Shown here piece by piece: positions 41,396-50,090 of a stretch of 64,000 bases of DNA. The DNA lies in the NCBI GenBank assembly GCA_025456065.1, contig JALOLH010000002.1:1-64000 (forward strand), read 5' to 3'. The DNA is from Candidatus Nanopelagicales bacterium (GTDB lineage: Bacteria; Actinomycetota; Actinomycetes; S36-B12; CAIYMF01). The translations under genes and the position numbers were made by a program. Positions within the stretch are counted from its first letter, which is position 1. Each line of letters begins with the position of its first letter. Below the pieces are notes generated by a model. That model saw only the letters and a program-made list of their open reading frames with translations, was not told the DNA's origin and searched no databases.

Positions 41396-41474
41396 TCGAT
41401 CCACGCAACTCAATGACGCGAATCGACTCCGCAGGCCCCGGTCCGCGGCGTACGCCCGGGAGGCGTGGCGGGGG

Positions 41475-42917
<1,443 letters not shown>

Positions 42918-43102
42918 TCATCTCCTGTTGGCTGGTGGAACACTGCGCCCTCCCGTGATCCATGCAGGTCGGTGCGGGGGCGATGGCGACGGCGCCGCGC
43001 ACATTCGCTGACCTGCGCGCGGCGGCCCATAGGGTGCGTGATCCGGGGAGTCTTCCACAGCGTAGGGCGGGTCCCTGCCCACGGCGCGCCCCGTGTGCTA
43101 GA

Positions 43103-43120
43103 TCCGAACAAGCGTTCGGA
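43103..43120. promoter_or_regulatory. LexA-type SOS box
   Basis: TCCGAAC and GTTCGGA flank AAGC. The core fits the Gram-positive SOS consensus CGAAC(N4)GTTCG exactly. It lies 16 nt upstream of the start of the 13E12-type relic. Confidence 0.7.
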
Positions 43121-43136
43121 CGGGGGGTCCAAGCGC

Positions 43137-43912
43137 ATGACTGTCGCAGACATGGCGGCGGCCAGCGGGGCTGCCGGGGCGCATCGCCGGGAGGCTCCGC
43201 CAGCTCGGGCGGCCCGCGCCGATGCGGATGACGTGGCTGCTTGGCAGCAGGTCCTCGCCGCGATGGCCGTCGACGTGCCCGACGCCGAGCGGATCGACCT
43301 CATCGCCTCGTTGGAGCGGCGGCGGTGACCAGTGAGCAGGCTGGTCGCGCGGTCGGACGGGAGGCCGAGGCGCGGGCAGTCCGTTCGGTGGCTGGGCAGG
43401 TGCGTGCATCGGGCCGAGGCCCACCGGCGGGTGACGGTCCGTCCGGCGCCCGGGCCGGCCGGGTGCGCGATGGCCCGGCTGACCGCGACCATGCCCGTGG
43501 CCCAGGCGGTGGCCGCCTACGCCGCCTACGCCGCGCTGCGCCGCCACGCGGACGCCCGCAGGAGCTCCGGCGACCCCCGGGGGATCGGGCAGCTGATGAG
43601 CGACGAGCGGTTCGCCCGTCTGACCGGGGCGTCGGGGTCCGCACCCGCGGTGGACGTCGAGGTGGGCCTGGGTGGTGTCGGAGCGCTCGCTGCTGCGCGG
43701 CGGCAAGGACCCGGCGCTGGCGCACCGACGTGATCGACGGACGCGGCCAGGTCATCGCGATCACCGCCCCCACCGGCCACCGTTCCCGATCCCAGGCGCC
43801 ACCCACCCCCGGGCACCACCCTCGGACCCTCCACGACCATCTCGAACGCACGGTCGACGACTGGGACGATGGGTGGGGCGGCGCGGTCGGCGAGGCAGGG
43901 GCGTCCGCTTGA
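43137..43912 (+). pseudogene. Decayed 13E12-type (DUF222/HNH endonuclease) gene
   Basis: Pieces of one DUF222-HNH protein lie in order but in different frames. The intact N-terminal 63 residues (DDVAAWQQVLAAMAVDVPDA, then RIDLIASLERRR) end in TGA at 43326. VHRAEAHRRVTVRPAP and MARLTATMPVAQAVAAYAAY follow in the same frame. VSERSLLRGGKDPA is in another frame and VIDGRGQVIAITAPTGHRSR in a third. The HNH nuclease core between the last two is missing. Such genes are the 13E12 repeat family of Mycobacterium tuberculosis, some of which are LexA-controlled, and the SOS box upstream fits this. Frameshifts plus an internal deletion make it non-functional. Confidence 0.8.
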
Positions 43913-43922
43913 CCGGAAGTGC

Positions 43923-43928
43923 TTGGAT
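43923..43928 (+). promoter_or_regulatory. -10-like TTGGAT for the CDF transporter gene
   Basis: Ends 7 nt before GTG 43936, just after the relic's last stop. Confidence 0.4.
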
Positions 43929-43935
43929 CGGCGGC

Positions 43936-44868
43936 GTGCAGACGAGCGTCGGGGCCGCGCCTCCGGATGGGACCTTGCGACGGGAGGCAGCCGCGCTTCG
44001 GCTGTCCGCCGTGGCCGCGTTGGCGTTCGCGGTGCTCGGCGTGGTCTGGGGGCTCGCGGTCGACTCCCAGGCCATCCTGTTCGACGGCGTGTTCGCGCTG
44101 ATCGGGTTCGCGCTGTCCTGGTTCGGGCTGCGGGCCGCGGCGCTGGTCGAGCGCGGCCCGACCCCGACCTACCCGTTCGGCCGGGAGGCCCTCGCCCCCC
44201 TGGTGGTCGCCGTGCAGGCGCTCGTGCTGCTGGGCACCTTCGGCTTCGCGGCGCTGGATGCCATCGGCGTGATCCTCGACGGGGGTTCCGAGGCGCAGGT
44301 GGGGGCGGCGCTCGGCTACGCGGTGCTCACGCTCGTGGCCAGCATGGTGGTGACGGCGGCCTTGGCGCGCCGGCAGCAGGGTTCGGACCTCGTGGCCGCC
44401 GAGGTGGTGCAGTGGCGCGCCTCGGTCGTGCTCGGCGTGGCGCTGAGCGTCGGGTTCGGGGTGGCCCTGGCCCTGCAGGGCGCCGGGTTCGCACGAGCCG
44501 CCGGCTACGTCGACCCGGTGCTCGTCCTGCTGGCCGCCGGGCTCGTGGTGCCCCCACCGGTTCGGATGCTGCGGGCGGCGTTCCGCGAGCTGCTCGAGGG
44601 GGTCCCGGGCCGGGAGGTGACCGAGCCCATCGAGGCCGCGGTCAGGCAGGTCCGACGCGAGTTCGGCCTCCCGGAGCCGACCACCCGGATCGGCAAGCTG
44701 GGTCGCAAGGTCTACCTCGAACTGGACTTCCTGGTGGCGGCCGAGGGCGGCTGGGCCGTCGACCACGCCGACCGGGTGCGGCGCCGGCTGATCGCCGAGC
44801 TCGCGCGTCCGGGCCAGATGCTGTGGATCAACGTCGAGCTGCACACCGATCCGGCCTGGGACAGCTGA
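43936..44868 (+). CDS. Cation diffusion facilitator-type transporter
   Basis: A 310-residue membrane protein starting at GTG 43936. About six hydrophobic segments end near residue 210, followed by a cytoplasmic alpha/beta domain (residues 220-310). DSQAILFDGVFALIGFALSW is the second helix with the metal-site Asp. In the fifth helix the usual HxxxD reads QWRAS, so the metal site differs from zinc exporters of the ZitB type. It probably exports a divalent cation such as Fe2+, Mn2+ or Co2+, but the specificity is open. Convergent with the antiporter gene, with a 21-nt gap. Confidence 0.78.
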   Translation: MQTSVGAAPPDGTLRREAAALRLSAVAALAFAVLGVVWGLAVDSQAILFDGVFALIGFALSWFGLRAAALVERGPTPTYPFGREALAPLVVAVQALVLLGTFGFAALDAIGVILDGGSEAQVGAALGYAVLTLVASMVVTAALARRQQGSDLVAAEVVQWRASVVLGVALSVGFGVALALQGAGFARAAGYVDPVLVLLAAGLVVPPPVRMLRAAFRELLEGVPGREVTEPIEAAVRQVRREFGLPEPTTRIGKLGRKVYLELDFLVAAEGGWAVDHADRVRRRLIAELARPGQMLWINVELHTDPAWDS

Positions 44869-44889
44869 TCAGCCGCGAGGGACCGGGCG

Positions 44890-46173
44890 TCACCCCTGCC
44901 GGAGGATCGAGCCCCGTGGCTGCGGCAGGAAGCGGCCCTCCTCGGCCGGGCGGCCCCGGGTCTCCTCGCCGGGATGCGCCTCGACCCACGCGCCGTACTG
45001 CTGGGCCAGCGGGGTGGCGGACAGCCCGTGCGCGAGCACGCTGAGCACCACGGTCAGGCCCACGACGGACAGGGCCTCGGCCACCGGGCCATCCACCACC
45101 AGGCTCTCGACCGCGAGCATCGTGAACACCACGGACACCAGCCCGCGCGGGCCGAACCAGCCCAGGAACAGCAGCGTGGGCCAGCGCAGCCCGGTCCCGA
45201 GCAGGGACAGTGCGATGGGGCCCATCCGCAGCAGCGTGAGCGACAGCAGGGCGAACAGCAGCTCGAGCCACCCGACGCCGGCCAGGATGCGCGGCACGCC
45301 GACCAGGCCGAACACCGCCCACACGGAGAACCCCAGCGGGCCCGTCAGCACCTCGGTCAGGTGCAGCGCCCCGTGCTCCTGGTCCAGCCAGCTGGCGCCA
45401 GCGCCGGCCAGTGCCGTCCCGGCGACGTACGCCGCCACGAACCCGTTGCCGTGCAGCAGCTCAGCCCCTCCGTAGGCGAGCACGGGCAACCCCAGCACGC
45501 CCATCGCGCGGGTCTCCGAGGTGCTCCAGTCCCGGCCCCGGGACCAGGCGAACAGCCGTGCGCCCGTGACCCCCACCGCGACCCCCACCGCGACCCCCAC
45601 GACGATCTCCAGCACGGCATCAGCCACTCCCGCCGCCGGCCGCAGGCCGTAGGCGCCGGCGAGGGCCGCGATCGCGAACAGGGCGACCGGGGTGGCCAGG
45701 CCGTCGTTGAGGCCGCTCTCCACGTTGAGCAGCCGCCGCACCCGCACCGGCACGACCGGGTTGAGCACGGTCGCGGCGCCCAGCCCGGCGTCGGTGGGGG
45801 CCAGCGCGGCGGCGAGCAGCAGGCTCAGCATCACGGGCTGCTCGGGGAAGAGCGCCCGGGCGAGCAGGAAGCCGCTGAGCAGCGTCAGGGGGAAGGCGAT
45901 GCCCAGCGTCCGGGCGACGAGTGCGCGGTCCCGGGCGATGTCACCGGGCCGTACCTGGGCCGCGTCGTGGAAGAGCACCAGGGCCAGGGTGATCTCGGCG
46001 ACCGCGCGCACCCAGATCACCTCGGTGGCGGGCGGCGATCCGACGGTCAACCCGATGGCGCTGCCCGCGAGGACGAACACGATGGGTGCGGTGATGTTCC
46101 ACCGGCCGAGGCGGTGGGCGAACGCGCAGAACCCCACCAGCAGGGCGGCGAAGGCGACGAGCGCGGGACCCAC
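44890..46173 (-). CDS. Sodium(or potassium)/proton antiporter, CPA1 family
   Basis: A 427-residue protein with about 12 hydrophobic segments, starting at GTG 46173. LALVLFHDAAQV, LAPTDAGLGAATVL and NVESGLNDGLATP are the family signatures. The paired acidic residues in LAPTDAG and ESGLND are the ion-binding site. It exchanges Na+ or K+ for H+ across the cytoplasmic membrane. It begins 6 nt after the stop of the alkylsulfatase-like gene, so the two form an operon. Confidence 0.88.
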   Translation of the reverse strand: MGPALVAFAALLVGFCAFAHRLGRWNITAPIVFVLAGSAIGLTVGSPPATEVIWVRAVAEITLALVLFHDAAQVRPGDIARDRALVARTLGIAFPLTLLSGFLLARALFPEQPVMLSLLLAAALAPTDAGLGAATVLNPVVPVRVRRLLNVESGLNDGLATPVALFAIAALAGAYGLRPAAGVADAVLEIVVGVAVGVAVGVTGARLFAWSRGRDWSTSETRAMGVLGLPVLAYGGAELLHGNGFVAAYVAGTALAGAGASWLDQEHGALHLTEVLTGPLGFSVWAVFGLVGVPRILAGVGWLELLFALLSLTLLRMGPIALSLLGTGLRWPTLLFLGWFGPRGLVSVVFTMLAVESLVVDGPVAEALSVVGLTVVLSVLAHGLSATPLAQQYGAWVEAHPGEETRGRPAEEGRFLPQPRGSILRQG

Positions 46174-46179
46174 CGCGGG

Positions 46180-48171
46180 TCATCCCCCCGACGAGTCCGC
46201 GAGCGGGTCCTGGGCGAACGCGTCGAGCTCGGGGACCAGGTGGCCAGCGACGGTCCCCGGCATGATCTCGAAGCCCAGCTCGAAGTGGACGAGCATGTCG
46301 GCCAGCGCCAGCAGCGGCGCGGGGTCGCCCTCGACGGTGGCCCGCCCGTCGGCGACCTGCTGGGCCAGCGGGGCCTGGCCGGTCATCGCCTGCTCGAGGT
46401 CCGAGCGGTCGATCGTGAGCGTGAGGTCCGGGGCCTCGGCGAGGAACCCCTCGAGGTTGGTCAGGGTGCCGTGGCGCAGCTCGATGGCGAACCGCTCGCC
46501 GTTGTCGGGCGTGACGAGGTTGATCGTGAACGCGTGCTCCTGGGCCCTGGCCGGGTCCAGCCGGATGCCCAGGAAGTCCAGGAACTGACCCGTGCTCAGG
46601 GCCCGGATGAGGTCCGGGCCCGTGCTGCTCGGCGCGGCCCCCGTGGGGATCCCCGAGCGCAGCTCGAGCGAGGCGGCGAGGAAGCTGTTGCGCACGCTGG
46701 GGCTCTCCTGCTGGTAGCCGACCTGCTCGAACGCGTCGGCCAGCAGGTGCCGGGCGGGCTCGTTGCCGGGCTCGGCGTGCACGAGCGGGTTGAGCAGCTC
46801 GACGGCCAACAGGTACTCGCCCTGCTCGACGAGCGCGTGGGAGCGCTGCAGGATCGGATCGGCCCCGCCCATCATCTCGACCTTCAGCGGCGCGGCGTCC
46901 CGCGGCGACGGCGGGAGCAGCGTCGCCGGATTGGCGTCCCAGTAGCCGAGGTACCGGTTGAGCACGCCACGGGCGTTGTGCCCCACCGACCCGTGGTAGC
47001 TGCGCGCCGGCCACTGCCGCTGCAGGGCTGCCGGCACCTGGTAGACGTTGTGGATCTCGTTGATGGTCACGCCCTGGTTGGCCAGGTGCAGCACCCCGTT
47101 GTTGAGGTGGGCGTAGGTGTCGCGCTGGGCCCGCATCACCTCCTGGATGCGGTCGTTGCCCCACCTCGGCCAGGAGTGCGACGCGAACATCACGTCGGCC
47201 TCCCGACCGAACAGGTACAGCGCCCGGTTGATCTGCCGCGACCACTCCAGGGCGTCGCGGATCAGCGCACCGCGCAGGGTGTAGATGTTGTGGATCGTGG
47301 CGACGATGTTCTCCGCGGCCCAGAACGCCCTGAGGTCGGGGAACCACGTGTTCATCTCGGCGGGTGCCTCCGTGCCGGGGGTGTTCTGGAACACCATCCG
47401 CACGCCGTCGACGGTCAGCTCCTCGAGGTCCCCGGTGATCGTGACGGTCGGGGCGATCAGCCCCGAGGTGCCCGCGGCCACCCCCTTGCCGATCGCCTGG
47501 TCCACGTGCCCGAACGGGCTGCGGTCCAGCAACGTCCCGTACTGGTAGAAGGCCCGGCGGTTCATGGCGGTGCCGGCGTACACGTTCTCGGCGATGGCGT
47601 GGTCCATGAAGCCCACGGGCGCGATGATCGGCACGCGGCCCGCCCGCACGTCGGCCTCGTCGACCACCCCGCGGACCCCGCCGAAGTGGTCGACGTGGGA
47701 GTGCGAGTAGACCACGCCCACCACCGGGCGCTCGCCGAGGTGCTCGGTCACCAGCGCCAGCGCCGCGGCGGCGGTCTCCTTGCAGGTGAGCGGGTCGAAC
47801 ACGATCCAGCCGGTGTCCGAGCGGATGAAGCTGATGTTGGCCAGGTCGAACCCGCGTACCTGGTAGATGTGCCCGGGCACGACCTCGAACAGGCCGAACT
47901 CCATGTTCAGGGTGGCCTGCCGCTGCAGCGACGGATGGATGCTGTCGTACTGCTCGCCGGACAGCAGGAAGTCGTAGGCGCCGATGTTCCAGGCCACGTT
48001 GCCCGCGCCGGACATGATCTGGCGGTACTCCGGCGCGGCGAGGAAGCCGCGGCGCGCCTCGGCGAAGTCGCGCTCGTCGTCGAAGGGCAGCCCGGCGCGC
48101 TGCGCCTGCTGGGCGGCCACGGTGACGGGCGACGCGGGCTTGCCGAGCGGGTGGAAGTGGGAGGAGGGCAT
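46180..48171 (-). CDS. Alkyl sulfatase-like metallo-beta-lactamase-fold hydrolase (SdsA1/BDS1 type)
   Basis: A 663-residue protein starting at ATG 48171, probably leaderless. The catalytic domain has HSHVDHFGG (HxHxDH) and, later, ASHSWPRWG and NEIHNVYQVP-type zinc ligands with EAPAEMNTWFP. A helical dimerisation region (residues about 420-530) and a C-terminal SCP2-like domain (about 540-650) complete the SdsA1 layout. Such enzymes cleave primary alkyl sulfates (SDS) to alcohol plus sulfate. There is no clear signal peptide, unlike periplasmic SdsA1, so it may be cytosolic. The freed fatty alcohol could feed the GMC oxidase/ALDH module of this window, and the SulP transporter is divergent from this gene. 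Confidence 0.85.
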   Translation of the reverse strand: MPSSHFHPLGKPASPVTVAAQQAQRAGLPFDDERDFAEARRGFLAAPEYRQIMSGAGNVAWNIGAYDFLLSGEQYDSIHPSLQRQATLNMEFGLFEVVPGHIYQVRGFDLANISFIRSDTGWIVFDPLTCKETAAAALALVTEHLGERPVVGVVYSHSHVDHFGGVRGVVDEADVRAGRVPIIAPVGFMDHAIAENVYAGTAMNRRAFYQYGTLLDRSPFGHVDQAIGKGVAAGTSGLIAPTVTITGDLEELTVDGVRMVFQNTPGTEAPAEMNTWFPDLRAFWAAENIVATIHNIYTLRGALIRDALEWSRQINRALYLFGREADVMFASHSWPRWGNDRIQEVMRAQRDTYAHLNNGVLHLANQGVTINEIHNVYQVPAALQRQWPARSYHGSVGHNARGVLNRYLGYWDANPATLLPPSPRDAAPLKVEMMGGADPILQRSHALVEQGEYLLAVELLNPLVHAEPGNEPARHLLADAFEQVGYQQESPSVRNSFLAASLELRSGIPTGAAPSSTGPDLIRALSTGQFLDFLGIRLDPARAQEHAFTINLVTPDNGERFAIELRHGTLTNLEGFLAEAPDLTLTIDRSDLEQAMTGQAPLAQQVADGRATVEGDPAPLLALADMLVHFELGFEIMPGTVAGHLVPELDAFAQDPLADSSGG

Positions 48172-48178
48172 GCGCGGG

Positions 48179-48184
48179 ACCGTA
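48179..48184 (-). promoter_or_regulatory. -10-like TACGGT for the alkylsulfatase gene
   Basis: On the minus strand, it ends 7 nt before ATG 48171. Confidence 0.45.
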
Positions 48185-48274
48185 GGGCGCAGCCCGGGGT
48201 GGGCGCCTCACATGCAGCTGATGAGGCCCGGGCCGGGACCGGCGATGAGGGGGACTGCGGGCGGGGGGCAGCGT

Positions 48275-48280
48275 TAGGGT
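48275..48280 (+). promoter_or_regulatory. -10-like TAGGGT for the SulP gene
   Basis: Ends 7 nt before GTG 48288. An in-frame GTG at 48279 overlaps the hexamer and is less likely. Confidence 0.45.
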
Positions 48281-48287
48281 GCGCGGC

Positions 48288-50090
48288 GTGAGCGGCGGGG
48301 AGGGCCGGGCCTCTCCGGAGGGCGCCGGCACAGGGCCCGGTCCGACGCCTGCCCCGATCCCGGAGCCTGCTCCCGCCGCGAGCCCCTTCCGGGTGCCACC
48401 GGCCGCGACCGGTCGCCGACGGCACCTCCCGCTCCTGGCCCAGCTGGGCGGCTACCGGTCGCTGCGGCCCGACGTCGTCGCCGGGGTCATGGTCGCCGCC
48501 CTGGCGCTGCCCCAGGCGATGGCGTACGCCCAGCTCGCCGGCCTCCCGGTGGTCGTGGGGCTCTACGGGTTGGTCCTGCCCCTCCTCGCGTACGCGCTGC
48601 TGGGCTCCTCCCGGGTGCTCATGACCGGTCCGACCACGACGGCCGCGCTGATGGTCGGCCCGGCGCTCGTCGCGGTCGACCCCGATCCCGACGCGCACGT
48701 GGCCCTCGCCGCGATGCTCGCGCTCCTGGTGGGCCTGGTGTTCCTGCTCGCACGGCTGCTGCACCTGGGCTGGCTCGCCGACTACTTCTCCGCCGCGGTC
48801 CTGCTCGGGTTCGTGACCGGGCTCGCGCTCACCATGATCGCCGGGCAGGTCGGCGTGCTCGTCGGCGTCACCGTCACGGGCGAGACGCCGCTGCAGCAGT
48901 ACGGCTCGTTCCTCGGCAACGCGGTGGGCGGGACCCATGCCGCCACGGTCGTGATCGGCGTGGCCAGCCTCGTGCTGCTCGTGGTGGCCGGCCGCCGGTT
49001 CCCCAGGTTCCCGATGCTGCTGGTCCTCACCGTGGCGGCGATCGCGTTGTCCGGCCTGGCGGAGCTGGCCGACCGCGGCGTGACCGTCGTCGGGGACATC
49101 CCCGCGGGGCTGCCGCGGGTCTCGTTCCCGGCCGTCGACCCCGGTGACGCCCTGCAGCTGCTCCTGCCGGCCGTCGGGATCGCCGTCGTCGGGTTCTCCG
49201 ATGCGATCCTGCTGGCCCGCAGCCTGGCGTCCGGGCCCGACGAGCAGGTGGATGCCGACCAGGAGCTGCTGGCGCTGGCGGGCCTGAACGCAGCCGCCGG
49301 CGTGACCGGGTCGTTCCCGGTCGGGGCCAGCGGGTCGCGCAGCGCCGTCAACGTCGGGCTGGGTGGGCGCACCCAGGTGGTCAGCCTGGCGCAGGCCGGC
49401 ACCGTCGTGGTCGTGCTGCTCGTGCTCACCCCGGCGCTCGCGCTGCTGCCCAAGGCAGTGCTGGCCGCCGTGATCATCTACGCCGCGCTCAGCCTCGTCG
49501 ACGTGCCCGAGTGGGTGGCGCTGGCCCGCGGGTCGCGCGGCGAGCTGCTCATCGCGGGGGTCACCGTGCTCGGGATGCTCACCGTGGGCCTCCTCCCTGC
49601 GCTCGTGCTCGCGGTCGCCCTGTCGCTGCTCGACGTCGTCCGAAGGAGTGCGGAGCCGCGCGACGCGGTGCTCGGCTGGAGCGTCCGGCTGCACCGACAC
49701 GTCGACGTCGCGATCAACCCGGACGCCCTGCTGGTGCCAGGCGTGGTGGTCTACCGCCTCGATGACCGCCTGTTCTTCGCCAACGCCCGGTACTTCGCCG
49801 CCCGGGTGGAGCAGGCGGTGCACGGCTCGCCCACCCCGGTCCGGGTGTTCGTCTTCGACGCCGAGGTGGTCTCCCACCTCGACGCCGCAGCGGCGGCCAC
49901 GCTGCGGCGGGTGATCGAGCGGCTCGCGGCCCAGGGGATCGACTTCGTCATCGCCCGGGCGCGTGCCGTCGTGCGCGAGCAGCTGGACGGCCACGGCCTC
50001 GCGGACGTGCTGCCGCCGCAGCTGCGCTTCCCGACCGTCCGGGCGGCCGTGCTGGCCTCCTCCGGGGTCGACCTCGAGGCGGCGACGTGA
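48288..50090 (+). CDS. SulP-family anion transporter with STAS domain
   Basis: A 600-residue membrane protein starting at GTG 48288. A Pro-rich N-terminus of about 45 residues precedes the SulP core. DVVAGVMVAALALPQAMAYAQLAG is the family signature, given here as GVMVAALALPQAMAYAQLAG, and SFPVGASGSRSAVN is the conserved anion-site stretch. The last 120 residues form a cytoplasmic STAS domain (VYRLDDRLFFANA). It imports sulfate, bicarbonate or another anion. Its neighbour, the sulfatase-like gene, releases sulfate, and the coupled LAL regulator overlaps its stop by 4 nt. Confidence 0.88.
   Translation: MSGGEGRASPEGAGTGPGPTPAPIPEPAPAASPFRVPPAATGRRRHLPLLAQLGGYRSLRPDVVAGVMVAALALPQAMAYAQLAGLPVVVGLYGLVLPLLAYALLGSSRVLMTGPTTTAALMVGPALVAVDPDPDAHVALAAMLALLVGLVFLLARLLHLGWLADYFSAAVLLGFVTGLALTMIAGQVGVLVGVTVTGETPLQQYGSFLGNAVGGTHAATVVIGVASLVLLVVAGRRFPRFPMLLVLTVAAIALSGLAELADRGVTVVGDIPAGLPRVSFPAVDPGDALQLLLPAVGIAVVGFSDAILLARSLASGPDEQVDADQELLALAGLNAAAGVTGSFPVGASGSRSAVNVGLGGRTQVVSLAQAGTVVVVLLVLTPALALLPKAVLAAVIIYAALSLVDVPEWVALARGSRGELLIAGVTVLGMLTVGLLPALVLAVALSLLDVVRRSAEPRDAVLGWSVRLHRHVDVAINPDALLVPGVVVYRLDDRLFFANARYFAARVEQAVHGSPTPVRVFVFDAEVVSHLDAAAAATLRRVIERLAAQGIDFVIARARAVVREQLDGHGLADVLPPQLRFPTVRAAVLASSGVDLEAAT

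Noticed and set aside
41394..41428. Insertion-sequence terminal repeats.
   Set aside because: The arms are only 7 bp with no transposase or target duplication visible.
43909..43914. TTGACC as the -35 of the CDF transporter gene.
   Set aside because: It is only 8 nt from the -10-like hexamer, half the required spacing.
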